A DNA stretch of 64,000 nt from Neckera pumila (lineage: Eukaryota > Streptophyta > Bryopsida > Hypnales > Neckeraceae), in the NCBI GenBank assembly GCA_963969595.1, contig OZ018412.1, positions 8,372,501 through 8,436,500 of the forward strand, in the 5' to 3' direction. The notes under the pieces are model-generated. The model saw only the letters and a program-made list of their open reading frames with translations. It was not told where the DNA came from and did no database searches. Position numbers and translations under genes: made by a program. Below, piece by piece: positions 10,914 through 23,739 of the stretch. How positions within the stretch are numbered: the stretch's first letter is position 1; every line of letters starts with the position of its first letter.

Positions 10914-12234
10914 CTGTAAAAGAAATTTTCAAAACATTTTGATGTTCTAATTTGCTATGTACCATTTGATTCTCCTTCTAAAAGACAACTAAATAAAGAA
11001 AATTGTTATGAAATCAATGTCTCCCACTTTTGCTTGCCAAATTTTTGTCACAAGGCTTACCTTAGATGATTGCAAGTGTGACTCATCTCCAACCAACCAA
11101 ATTTTCTTTCGTTTTTTACATGAATTGAAAGGCAATGAAACTATTTAGCTTCTTGGATGTCAAGAACATGTTTTATGTACCGGTATGTATGCGTACACAA
11201 CTTGCATGTGCACCTCTATAACATTGTTTAGTATTTTACATAAAATCATTTTTGGAATGCATATGGTAATTAAGTTAAATGACCAATATGAAAATCCCAA
11301 TTAATCTATTTAGTCATAGGGCTCTCCTTATGGATCATTTAAATCCCTAACTTATACAAACTATGTTTCCCCTAGGGTATATGGCAGATGTTGGTGGTAT
11401 CTCTTTCCAAAATATTTAAGCTAGAGTTTCATTTTCAAAAGATGCAACTATGTTCAAAGCTAATTTATATTCCAATGTATGCTCCCTCCAAGCACATTCA
11501 TAAGATTTAAAATTTAAACAACATTCTTTCACGGCAATGACAACATTGGTAGTTTTTTTGGCCTCTTCTTCCATTTTTTTAATATATTATATAGAGATTA
11601 GGATGTAAAATATAAAATAATTATTATTTTGATAATATTTTTCATTGCTACTTTTACCTTGTTGTTTGACTATTTGGCCCAAAAGTCAAGCTTTAATCCC
11701 TTAACAACTAGACGTCTTTTAATTAGAATTTATTATTTTGAAGAAAATTACTATAAAAATCGCAAATATTCAATTTTGCAATTGATTTTAGAGTAAATTT
11801 TCAATTTTGATTTCAAATTTTATTAAAAATATTGGGTTGTATACTAATTGATCTAACTTTAATATGGATATGATCTATGGATTATATTTTATACCTATTT
11901 TTTGAAGTCATTATTGATTTATTATTCAAAGTACTTTATAATACATCTTTACAATTTTGAAATTTTGGACTACCCCTTTGGTCTTTTAAGGGTTATACGG
12001 TTGAAGCTTAAAGGCTGAAAAGACCAATTGAAAACTGGGACAGGTTCCTATGATGTCAATTTTCACTAAATCTTTATGAAATATTGAAATAAGGTGCATG
12101 CATGTATATCCTAGGCAAGCATGTACCTATAAAGTTTGGCAAGCATATAACTCACACAATATAAAATGCAAGTATTTAAAGAGTCTTCAGTTTTTTATGT
12201 AAATTATTCCAAAATGTGCTCTGGTCTTATAGGA
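10914..12234. other. Non-coding stretch upstream of the recognised aldo/keto reductase exons
   Basis: Any upstream exon or promoter of that gene should lie here, but none could be identified. A fragment near 11980-12030 (GGTCTTTTAAGGGTTATA) resembles a worn TTAA-element end. Otherwise AT-rich with no recognisable feature. Confidence 0.4.
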
Positions 12235-13035
12235 TTAATTCCTAAATTTTTTACTATGTTTTCACCAAAATCGCTCCAAAATTGCCATTTCTAGTATAAA
12301 TTCCAAATTTTAGAAAAAAAAATTTTAAACACATATAAGATCTTGTAGTACGCTAGTTTGAGAAGATGTGAAAAATAATTCAAAATTTTACACCATGTAG
12401 ATTGCAAGATATTAACCTTTGAATTGACAAAAATCTTTTTTGGAGCCCTAAGAAAATTGGGCAGTTGCACTTCACAAGGTCAATTTTGTATGAAAAATGT
12501 CCAAAATGGTGGTGCTTCTTTGGATTAATTTCTAAAAGTAAGTTGACTACATGCTTGAAAAATTTCAGATCATTTGGAATTGTACAACACATAGGAAAAA
12601 ATAGTAGGATAGCAATAGTAAATGAGCCAAAATACAAAATTGTTAAGGATTTATGCCGAAATTGAAAAATCCTAGTCCCAATGGTTCAATGTTATAATAA
12701 ACAATCTACATCCTATGATTTTTTTTTTTTTTAAAAGTATTGAAAATTGAGTAAAATAAAGGACTTCAAAGCTTTTTTTAGAGTAGAGAATCTAAAAACT
12801 GTCCACAAACAAAAATTCCTCATAACTTTCATTTCATTAATTAAAGTGAAATGATTAAAAGGTTTCTACATATTTAGAAATTTGAAAAATCAATTTCAAT
12901 TTTTTTTCTAAAAAAACAATTTTTGAAGAATTTTTTGAGCTGCCCGCCGAGCAATGAAAATCACATATCATACAATAATGTTTTAACCATGTAGTGAAAA
13001 ATTATGAAATTTCTTGGTCCTTAGTACCTCAAAGT
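12235..13035 (-). mobile_element. Degenerate TTAA element, relative of 45073-46005
   Basis: Starts TTAATTCCTAAA (TTAA 12235-12238). It continues with ACTATGTTTTCACCAAAA, GCTCCAAAATTGCCATTT, AAGATCTTGTAGTACG, GGGCAGTTGCAC, GGTGGTGCTTCTTTG and GAGCTGCCCGCCGAG. The first five are the reverse-complement order of 45073-46005; the last resembles its CTGCCCGCAAACC segment. The far end is worn, with TTGGTCCTTAGTACC near 13016 a plausible remnant. No coding capacity. Confidence 0.65.
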
Positions 13036-13919
13036 ACCAAGAAGACACAATGTGCCCACTTCAAATTTTCAATGGCAAATTCTTGGTAGAATGAAACAAA
13101 TTTCAATATTTTATAAACTAAGATCTTATAGAATAACAAGTTGAAATACTTGTTGTATTTTTCGGTTTTCAAAATTTTAGTGTGAAAAGTATTTAAAAAA
13201 TTATTTAGAAAATGTAGTTTTGTAGAAAAAAAGATCAAAGATAATTTTTACAATGAAAAGAATAGTGGGGATGGAAAAACATTTTTTGTCTTTGACTAGC
13301 AAAAATAAACTAGCCCAAGAGAAAAAAAATTTACATTTGTATTTTTAGTAATTTAAAAATTACAAGGTCCAATTTGGTGTAATTAAGAATACAAAATAAT
13401 TAGAATGATTCCTAATTTTTGGAAGATATCCCAAAAAAATATGCCAATAATATAAATGATTAAATTTCAAAATTTGATGCATGTATAAAGTATTAAACTT
13501 TTTGTAGGATCCAATTCGGTTAGTTTTGGCTTTCAAGTCCTTCTGGTTGAAAATGTGTACAAAATTAGGAGAGTTGTTTATTTCTCATTTTTTAAAACTA
13601 AAAAAAATACTGCATTTGCTTTAGATTCCAATACAATTATTTTTGGGAGGTTAGAAAGCATTATTCATCTTTTTATAATTTCCCCCCTTCCGAAATTGTG
13701 TTTTTTGCCTATAAAGTTGATCATCCAAAACTGATATAACCTAAAAATCCAATGTTCAATATTTTCCACAATTATTTCCAAATATAGTAGCTTAGGTATT
13801 CTTTAGTTTCTTACAATTAAAATTACAAATTTTAAGCACAATTATGTGCAAAAGAATATCAAAGTGGGACAATTCATTGAAAACCTCCATTGTGCAAAAG
13901 TTGAGGGGACTTGAGACGG
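13036..13919. other. AT-rich non-coding stretch
   Basis: I see no exon, RNA gene or clear repeat boundary here; A/T homopolymer runs dominate. Confidence 0.4.
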
Positions 13920-14040
13920 TTAAAGCTACTCCTTAGGCACATTGGGTGTTTGAAAATTTCAAAGAAAAAAAAAAAAATTCCTTTTGTAGTGAGCAGCCCA
14001 AAATCGCAAAAAAAAAGGTGTTTGAGCATTTTGGGGTTAA
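13920..14040 (+). mobile_element. 121-bp TTAA-bounded MITE
   Basis: TTAA at 13920-13923 and 14037-14040. Begins TTAAAGCTACTCCTTAGGCA and ends GAGCATTTTGGGGTTAA. Same short subfamily as 5459-5585, in the opposite orientation. It has a poly-A/T-rich centre and a conserved GAGCAGCCCAAAATC block. Confidence 0.7.
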
Positions 14041-14757
14041 AGATTTTTCAATAACGAAACTTTGGCTATTAGTCTATTGTAACCTCATGTCCAAATTCAT
14101 TTTGACCTATTAATTTGTATGTGAGTTTATATTTTATATTTTATTACATGAGGTTAACTATGTGCTGTCAATCAATATTGAAATCTCAATAAGCATCACA
14201 AAAATGTGTCATAAATTTTGTAGCAAAATTATTGTTTCTGAGAGTATGACACTGTTACACTAAATTTGCAATTAACTAAAGATGTGGAATATCACTACTA
14301 AGTATAATATGTAAAGGAAAAATATTTCATATTATACCAACGAATCGTAATATATAAAGAATAAATTAAAAATTATTATTACAAGTGAAATTTCAAATGA
14401 AAAAAAAAGAAAAGAAAAATTTAATCAAATTTTTAAAAATAGTTTTAAACAGCTACTATGGTATTGAATTTGACAAAGTTAAAAGATCAATTTATAGGAT
14501 GCAATGATGTTTAAAAGTTAATGTAATGAATTGTTTTTCTATTTGTAATTAACAAAATTTTCTTTGCAAAGAGCGTAATACTACAAACTAAACCTGAGCA
14601 TGCCAATTAATCTTAAAACTCACCCATTATGTATCTACAAGGACCCCACTAGTAATTTGGAATTGTAATTTTGGACTTCATGTTCAATTTTAGATAACTT
14701 TGTCAATAACTTTTCTTATGGCATGCCCAAATGGGACCAAATTCATTTATATGGTGT

Positions 14758-15631
14758 AAGGTAGAACCACCCATTCCCGACTAGGGAGCCATGACCAACA
14801 TGTACGATACCATTATTTCCAATCAAGGTTGGAAACAGATTTCAATCAAAACTTGAAATGTCTTAGAATGCGTTTTTTTTCTCCTTTTCAAAGTTGGAAC
14901 TAAAGTAACTGCACCTATATCCAACCAGGGTCTGAAACCCAACCTGTAGTATGCATGTATTTCCAACCAAAGCTGGAGCAGGTTTACAACCGAAGATTGG
15001 AATGCATTTTTTTTCTCCTTTTCAATTTTGGAACTAAAAATGTCATGACACATGTCCTAAAGTGTTATAAAGTATGCAAAAAGTAGTGAGTGGGAAAGTA
15101 GTCTCTTGATTGATCGGAATTGGAAGATTCTAAACACTTGGTATGGGTTCAGCCTACTTTTTGGCTTCCAAAAATCATAATAATTTCAATTTTGGAAATA
15201 AAATTACCAAAAATTTACAATCTCCATATTTCCTATCTTCTTACTTGAAAAAAATTTGCATTGCTTCATATTGTTCATGATCTATTTTAAAATTGCTTGA
15301 ATGATCGGGTATGGGTGCAGTTACCTTAATGAAGTCATCACACATGTTCTAAAGTGCATAGGAAGTAGTAAAAAAGAAGTAGGAAGTACAAAGTGGCAAA
15401 GTAGTTCTTCTATGATCAGAATAAGAAGATTCTAGACATTGGCTATGGGTTTAGAACATTTTTTGGCATAGTTTGATATTCATAGTAATTTCAATTTCAG
15501 CTATAAAATTACAAAAAACTATAGTCCCAATATTTCTTATATCTCTACATGAGGAAAGTTTCCACTACCTCACACTCCTTCTCATCTGTTGTAAAATTGC
15601 TTAAGTAATCGGATATGGGTGGTTCTACTTT
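14758..15631. mobile_element. Inverted-repeat element with AAGGTAGAACCACC ends and an internal duplication
   Basis: Left end AAGGTAGAACCACCCAT; right end ATGGGTGGTTCTACTTT, its near-complement. The interior contains two successive related units (about 15050-15330 and 15340-15610), each with GTAGTGAG/GTACAAAG, GAT(C/T)GGAATTGGAAGATTC-type, ATGGGTT and ATATTTCCTATCTTC-type segments. The shorter element at 54627-54996 has the same plan with one unit. No transposase, and the target duplication could not be resolved, so the superfamily is open. Confidence 0.65.
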
Positions 15632-16092
15632 AATGTTGAGTTCAGCAAAGGGTCAAATTCTTTTTGTGTGTACCAAAGAAAAGATGCACAAACTCTATAA
15701 TGGAGGCATTAGAATAAACCTACCATTTATTGTATTGTACAATACTCAACAACTCTAAATCCTCTACCCTGTTCTGTCACTCAAAAGAGAATTGGAGAAT
15801 ATATCATATGATTAACATTTTTTTGTTGTGCATAATCAACATTCAATTTTTACACAATTCCAATCAATCATACCAAATTTGGATTTCAAAAAACCAGAAC
15901 TCCATTTTTGGTGAATTGTTTCATTAAATTTTAAAGATTTTACACAATAATTCATTAAAAAACATTAAAGATAATTTTTTTTAATTCAATTGCAACAATA
16001 TGTAGGAAACATCCATACGCACATCTTTCCTTCAATAAGCGTATCCAAAAAAGTTTAGAATTTCCTCACAATGGTTTTAAAACTTGGAGTGA

Positions 16093-16402
16093 CATTATAT
16101 GAGATTCGGGGGTCTTAGAAGGCTGTGAGTTCCCCTGCTGTCTGCTATGTTCCCGCAGTCTGGAAGCGCAGCAGCAGCAGCTGGCTGACGTGGTCAAGCG
16201 ACTGCCACGTCACTTTTTGAAAAAAAAAAAAAAAATTTTTTTTGCTTAAAATGATATTTTGGTTATTTTTTTATTTTTTTTTATTTTTATTTTTTTTCAT
16301 TTTTTCATTTCTGACATACTCGTACCAACGTTCACTGGATTCTGGGCAGATCAGGGAACAGGCCTGAAACTGCCCTCCAAGACCCCCAAATATCATCTAA
16401 TG
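16093..16402. mobile_element. 310-bp inverted-repeat MITE (CATTAG-end family)
   Basis: Left CATTATATGAGATTCGGGGG and right CCCCCAAATATCATCTAATG are imperfect inverted ends. Internal GAGTTCCC, GCAGCTGGCTGACGTGG and TGCCACGTCA segments followed by an A-rich run recur at 59541-59821, and the ends recur at 43327-43676. No coding capacity and no clear target duplication. Confidence 0.65.
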
Positions 16403-17190
16403 TAATGTCCAAAATTTGAAAAATAGATATTTCTTTATTGTAATTAGATTTATTTTATAATTAGAAAAAAAAGCTAATTTTAAAAATATGTTTAATGTAT
16501 ACACCTTTAAGAAGAAGGTACCATGGGAAGGAAAAACATAGAAAATTTCTCTAAGTAGGAGAATTAGAAAAGTGCAAAATCTCATGAAAATAGGTACTTT
16601 CACATTTTAATTTGTAAAAAATAGGAAAAGCAATTTTATGAAAAATAAAATTGGCCGTTTGGAAAGAATTGATGGTGATGAGACTTCACCAAAAGAATGA
16701 TCATAGAACAATCTTCAATGTTCAAAAATTGAACGCAATGGAAGTGCTGTTTGCACTCATATGGAGGACATAAAATTATATATTTTGAGATTTCCTTTGT
16801 TAGATATATGCTTTCCTACTATGCAATTAGACCATGAAAATTTCAGCTCTAGATCATTAAATTTGGGGCCTCCTAAATTAGTAAAAACTCCTAAACCTAA
16901 CTATGTGACAAAGTAACAAAAATGTTTTTTAAATATAAGATGAATTTTTTTAATTTTTGAAAAAATAATTTATCTAATTATCATCAAGTTAGACATGTTC
17001 AGAAGAAATTACATGTTCATTAGACTCGTGCTTCAAAAGTTATAGCAGTTGACAAGAGAATCACTCTCATTGTGATGAAGAATAGGACCGATGTTTCTTG
17101 CAATGACTCTCCTTCAATTGAAAAGATACTATGGCCTATGGGCTTCAATTTAAGTCTTGTGAATTTGAAATTCCATTATTTTTGTCTTGA

Positions 17191-17302
17191 CTTCATTCCA
17201 CCATTTTCATTATTGTTTCAATCATCATTTTATCCTAGCTTCATTCCACCATTTTCATTATTGTTTCAATTATCATTTTATCCTAGCTTCATTCCACCAT
17301 TT
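17191..17302 (+). repeat. 48-bp tandem repeat, about 2.3 copies
   Basis: Units start at 17191, 17239 and 17287 with CTTCATTCCACCATTTT and continue CATTATTGTTTCAAT.ATCAT and TTTATCCTAG. Open in one frame only by chance; no protein call is made. Confidence 0.8.
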
Positions 17303-18238
17303 TTGTCTTGGCTTCATTTTTTTCCAGCTTCATTCATTCATTTCAATCATCACTTCAATTTCATTGTGGCTTTAAAGGCATTTTATGGTTGCAAAAAGGA
17401 TCCTAGATAAGTCAATACAAATATCCCCAAGGTTACTCTAAAAATGAGCTAAACCAATATTGACCTAGAAGTCATCACTGAAACGATATTAATTATAATT
17501 TCCATTACAAGTTTTTGGAATTTTCACCATCCCAAAAAATTAGAAAGATAAAAAAAAATTCTAATCATTTTTAAAGGAATAACTTGTACAATTATTATAT
17601 AATTTGGATTCTAACAAGTTGGACTTGCAATTGCAATAATTCATTGAATTTTCTAAAAAATCCAAAATTTGAAAAGGAGAAGAAACTAAAATTGATAGTT
17701 TTCATTTGATTGGTTAAACCAAATATAAAAAATGGTTGTTTTGAAAGGTACAATCAAGTTTGACCAAGGCCCATCCACTTCAGTTTAAATGCAAGGACTT
17801 ATAATGAAGAATCAACATTCTTCAATAAGTTGGAAGACCTTCTTTTTGGATAGAACCATGTGCGGGCTTATGTGTCACTATAAGTATGAAGACAAAAAAT
17901 ACGGTAGAAGATTATGAAAGAATCAAATGGATTAGAGAGAGCAGTAGTAGTGAGCACTTATACAAGCCAAATGATGTCTGTGTAGCAAAATAAAATACCT
18001 TTGTGCACAATAGAGATTTGTCAATAGAATGAAGTAAACTCCCTTCAAAGTTGATCTAAGCTTGAATAAGATTACCCAAGGTGGTGTGGAGTATGTAATG
18101 TTACAAACTGGTATTATAGGTGTCACTTCTACAGGCTTCTCAGAGTCCAATGTGGGACCCTAAACAAATAGACTCTTCATGTAGCATGCCAAAAAGCCCT
18201 GCTTCAATTCATTTCACAAAGTGGATGTAAAATCTGCG

Positions 18239-21200
18239 TCATTGTGTTGCTGGTGAACTCCCCGCAGAGGGTCGAACTGGAGACCGAGGCCCTTCTGGAG
18301 TCAGAGGCCCAGAGTATTTCAATACGTCCTTAGCAGATGTTCTATGTCCCCTTCTAAACCGGGTTATAAACAGATAACAAGCCAGTCCCAAACCCACGAG
18401 TACCACAAGTGGTCCTATCACACTGAACCCAATAATCAGACCCTTATTAGGGTGGGACTTTCCAGACCCACTTGCAGCACTACATGCTCCACAACAAGCC
18501 AGCTTCTCGATGGTGCTTTTCAAGTCTGTTTTCGCACAAAGACCTCCATTCGCTGCGTAATATGCGCTGCTCGCTCCACATGGTTGGGTGGTTTCATTCT
18601 GAAGTTAGAAAACAACAACCAAGTTATCAACAAAGAAGCTGCAAGCGCTATGTGGTTAGGAAACAAGGAGATATGCTAGTTAGGAGAGGCTTTGTCTCTT
18701 TAATCAGGAGAGCAACGAAAAATCTACAAGAGGCCTTTGGAGTAGGATTCAGCTTGGAAGTGGCAACAAATACAATAAATTTGAACAAACGCAACCTTTT
18801 TCACCTTCACTATGTCCCTGCTCACAGGTGTTCAATATTCTAGCAATGTTAAGCGTTTGGCAATTTCATTAACCCCAATTGATAATGTAGCTCGTGGTAA
18901 TGCAAAGCCTCTTCTCCCTTGGGATCCAGAGCCAACAAAATCATCAATGTGGCATAGTTCAGTTGGAGATGATCGCTTACCAATAATAAGGTGCAATTTG
19001 CAGCAGAATTTATGACCGGCTTTGTGGGAGCACTGTATCCTGTGACCCTACTGAGCAAGGCGTTCTTGACTGGATTCGTCAAGTTGCCCATCAGCTCCAG
19101 GTAGAGCGTTATTCCAGCAACACCTATGAGATCGCCCTCCGTCGAGAAAGCTGGGTGCACACAAGGTTACTTGCAATGTTAGCAGCCTAATTTGTGAAGA
19201 TTACAATCACATTCTTAGTCAGAAACAGATCAATTCTGGTATACTGGCTCAATCTAGATCTCCTGTACTTCTGACAGGTACAAACAAAAGGACTGGTATA
19301 GACATAGAGTTCAAGGTGCCGGCCTTCAAAAGCAAAAAATATTGCGACTATCCCCCAATAACATTAAAAAACAAATGGAGCGTCTATCGTGCAAATCCAT
19401 AAGCAATTAAACTATCCAAGTTGGATAGGTTATCACTGAGTTACATTCAAACCATAAAATATGATAGAAGATAGAAAATAAAAGAATCAAAAACCAAGAC
19501 GAGCAAACGGAAAGGCTAGTACTTGGTTTGGTGACAGAAGTAATGTTGCCCCCAATATGCTCAAAATCTTGGTAAATAACGGAGTACTGGGGTTTTCCAC
19601 CTGTCTCAATTCTCTTCAAATTGGCCAAGTACGAGAAGTACTTGTTGATGGCAAGAAGGGGATTCTCCAGGTTCTTTCGAATCGGTTCAAAATGCCCCCC
19701 CACGGCACACAGCTGTTGAGTCAATGTGTTGTTTGCCAAGGAGTCGTTTGTATCATTACTCCGTGGTAACTTGTATAGGAAAAGTTTCACACCTGCCAAC
19801 TGTGCGGTTGGAAGTGTAACATTATTGAGAGTTGCAAACACTCCATCTGAGAGAACAAGAATCACCTGTAGTACCAAATTCAAGCGCCCTATGTGAGTGT
19901 TTTTCAGAACAATAATTGGATACTTAGGTTAAGTACCCGATGTGGAGAATCGAGCGTCAATTTGTGCAAACCGTTCTTTCTTTATAGCAAAGTATATCCA
20001 ATGAAGAGAAAAGCACTGTTCATACAAGACCAGGTTTTAGCATTGGTGCTTAAGCTTGAAAGTTAGAACAACTGGCATTTGAGATTCAAATTTACTCCAA
20101 AATAGACATTCTCCCATAGAAGTGCTAAACTCTTGACGAGTTCAATTATGGGATCTGATTAGTCAACTTCCAAAAGCCCAAGTGATCCCTGTAAAGCCTT
20201 TGGATTAATGCCTTGTCTTGGTTCAAACGTACTAGTAACCTTCTTGAAAGAACTAAAAGTGTTTTAACATGAGACTCCCTTTAAGGGCTAATTACTCAAT
20301 TATCTTGAGTTCAAGCACATAAATTGGGCTAATTCTAACTTGCAGGTAATGGGCAAAAAATGAGTAGGAGAATTGGGATGGATCACACCTTGGCAGCAAG
20401 CGGATTCGATTCAAAATTCGGCAGAGCAGTCAGAATTGCAGCCGTAAGATTTGACTGTCTGTACTCGTCCTCAACCGTCTGGTTATTTAATCTGTCCAGC
20501 AGAGGTTGTAGCTCCGGTTGACCGGTATTGTCATGGTCCTTAACTAAGATCTGTTTCAAGCCAGAAAGCACAGAGGCAAGTGAGCCGGATTAGCAAAGAT
20601 AAAAAGGTATTTCTGATGAGACTGAAGTTTCACAAAAATATACAGGTACTCATATCTCCAGAATTTCTTCACGCTATACACATTTCAGCGCAAGAAGCAG
20701 CAACCAAAAGAGATACTGATATGTTTCTGTACAATGTAGTCAAATCTTTCATTTTTTCCTAAACAGATTTGTGGCATCCAAGCCTCTGTGAAAAATGTAG
20801 ACACATATTCTTAATGGGACCACGTACTCAGAGTGTACGTCTTTCACACCTTAGATACATATAAAATATGTTGGCACTTGGTATCAGAAGAAGTGTTACC
20901 AAAGTGAATCTAGTCCAAGGGTGTATCATTTGAAAGACACTTACTACCACCACTCCCAAACAGACTCATGCCGATGGTATCATTCAACGTCAATTTCATC
21001 AAATTGGTGGAATTTCACTACCCAAGATACTCTTCAAGGTAACCAACCTAAAATGCACATACATATATCTATGCCAGTCCTAGTTTCTGGAGCTTTGTAC
21101 AGATTCTTGGCACCTCAAATTGTGCCAATTTCACGAAATAGATGATTGCCATTATAGAAAATGCAACAGTGGTAATTGTGAGAGGGTGGAAGAAGGAGTT

Positions 21201-23727
21201 ACCGCTTCAGGATTTAGTTGATAAGCTCCTATGCTGTTGAACACAATCATGTTGACGTGGTCATCCGCACTGAGCGTAGTGAGCAGCTGCGAGGCGATGT
21301 TTTTGGCCGCTTGCAACAAGCTGCCAGCTCCGAAGCTCGTTGGCAGATTGCTGTTCATGGATGCGGCCAAGTCAATGAGCACCGTCACCACCTTCACCAC
21401 CGATGTGGAAGTACGGAACCAAGGGCGATTAAGCGGATTGTAGTCCCTGCAGTGTTCAGCACTTCGAGCCTGCTCAAATGTTTTTAAACAAGAGGTCAGT
21501 TCTGTTTAATGGGGTGGAATTCCATGACTTTGAAACTTTTCATCAAGGTGTACGAGCTTGGCACGTAATTCTATACCAGTCCTAGTTCTCACAGATTTTG
21601 GACCCCCAAAATTGCGCCAACTGAAGGCCAGTCTTCCCAAACATGGACATCTTGTCAGAGGACGGATTGGGTCTATTCTTTACATCAAAAGTCGACCTTC
21701 AAAGGCACATGATGATACAGTTCACCTTGGATAAGTGCTGCCCAATGTCTTTTTATAACGCTACAGTTGCTTGCTATTCTACTTCCCTCTATATCGCACA
21801 GTGGAGATTTCAAATCCACTACAGAAGCGTTACTTAACAGTTTTATAATAATATAGTTTATTATTGATAAATTAAAAAATTCTGGTAATAAAAAAAACTT
21901 ATACCTTCTGATTCCAACACTCCCTGGTCATTTTGCCCCTCATATGTGTTAAATCAGAGGTTCTCCATCCTTTTGTAAACTCCAAGTGAGTACAAAATGG
22001 ATCTATAACAGACTTCGTAAATTTTTATGAATATCCCTTTCATCACAGTCTTGTTGATTGATGCGATCCAATGGGTGTTAACTATAAAAATGTTAACTAG
22101 CCAAGGAGTGTATGATGAAGGCCTTTTAGAATTGTCATAGAACAGAAGAATACATATTTTCATCAAGTCATACCAGAATTGCACAGTTGAAGACCACGAT
22201 AACCAGCTTGTCAGGCTTTCAAGATTAACCTCATCCGTGTTTCCATTTTATCTCAGGACGGCCTAGTGATACTGTACACTTTATAGAAGGTGGATTGTTG
22301 TTATGCTCTCCAATGCAAACCTAACTGATTATCAATGCTTCTAGAATAGAATTAGGAGAGATTCAATGTATTACCGATCCTGGAAGTACTCTCCACGATC
22401 CATCCATTGATGCGAAGTACGATCGAGTGAAAGCCGCTGGGTTGGTCGACGTGAACGACTTCATCAAAGGATCCAATTCCCTCTGGGAGCAAATGGCAAG
22501 CATTGTATCCACACTGCCCAGGTCCGTAGACGCTGACACTCTACAAGCACAGACATTCAAGTGTAATGTGGTCAATACACAATATTGAAATGTAAACGAG
22601 GGTTCTTGTAAAATTAGAACGTGTAGACTAAATTACACAGAAATTCTTTTCACTGAGTTTTTTGGAGTTTTAAGTGGGATTTTTGCTACACTACAGGGAG
22701 ACTTCCCCATATACATTGCACAGGATTATCATTCTCTACGATGTTGTCTAAACGTTCTTGAAAAGTACATGTCAATTTAATTATGTTGAAAATCTTGTTG
22801 TATCTAAAGCCTAAAGGCCTCATTTATATAAGAAGTAACTAGAAATTGCTGGAGTTTGCACTAAATCTTCAGATTTCAAGCAAGTGTCTAAGCGTCAATG
22901 CATTTGAACCCTAATATTAGTGCACATCAAACCACCTGGAGATCGAATTGAATAAACATTGAAACAGCAGAAACATTAGGAGTGTAAACAACATTGGGCT
23001 AATTTACGTACCTGATATAACCCTGTCGGTAATCAAGATTCATGCTTTTGCAGGGGGTGATGCCATTTTCGGCCGCAGGACAAAACGTGTTGGTCACCAC
23101 GGCCGTGCAGGTGAGGCCCTCTAAATCCCCCAGCAAAGGCTCACAAACGTTGTGGGAGCAGTTGGAAGGGTTGTTGCAAGTTGCCAGCAATTCTGCAGAG
23201 ACGGTACAAAATAATGAGCCCATTAATGAATTTCACACTGGTCAGATACTACACTCTGGCGTGAGGCCATCAGGGCAAAACCTAAGACTGCTAAAATGGT
23301 AGCTTTCAGTGAAAGTGGCATAGTCTCAACTTCTCGATCAGTTCTCACCTGAACCTTCAAATCTGCAAAAGTCCTAGTTTCAGGGCTCTAAGCAATTGAA
23401 CATCATAATTTTGTCCTCTGCTTCGTAGACGCCTTGGTGGCGAATTGGACCATTATGACTCTGCCTTCTCATTTATCAACATCCAGTTGACCAACAACTA
23501 GAGAAGAAACCGACTGTCAGGAGTACTTCAGAGATGGCACAGGAGGAACGTAAATATATAATACCACATCTAAGATTGTAGTTGGTGAAGGCTTGATTCG
23601 ATAGCTGCACCACCTGGGCTTCCTTTGAATCCAAATAATCCCCTCCTTCATCTCCGGCAATCACAGCAGAGAACCCCACCAACACGATGCAGCAGAGGAG
23701 AAGCGAATGCCAGCAAAATCTATTCAT
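18239..23727 (-). CDS. Alpha2delta-like VWA/Cache single-pass membrane protein
   Basis: Exons, 5' to 3': 23565-23727, 23012-23192, 22375-22540, 21203-21469, 20389-20550, 19523-19865, 18981-19150, 18239-18598. All are GT-AG, phases agree and there is no internal stop, giving about 603 residues. Features in order: signal peptide (MNR..WHSLLLCCIVLVG); a Cys-rich segment; a VWA_N-like region with YFASMDGSWRVLPG and YNPLNRPWF; a VWA domain (about 195-370) from VVTVLIDLAASM to VILVLSDG; a Cache-like region with FSTEGDLIGVAGITLYLELM; a Cys-rich juxtamembrane part; one helix (about 538-562); a short basic tail (RFRRG). The order matches calcium-channel alpha2delta and CACHD1-type proteins. The metal site is degenerate (DLAAS for DxSxS). 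An acceptor at 23739 suggests a 5'-UTR intron. The 5' edge of exon 20389-20550 is the least certain. Likely a cell-surface ligand-binding or adhesion protein. Confidence 0.85.
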
Positions 23728-23739
23728 TCTTCTATTCTG

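Noticed and set aside
17072..17410. 112-residue reading frame rich in Phe, Pro and Ser
   Set aside because: It runs through a 48-bp tandem repeat in AT-rich DNA and has no recognisable domain or splice context.
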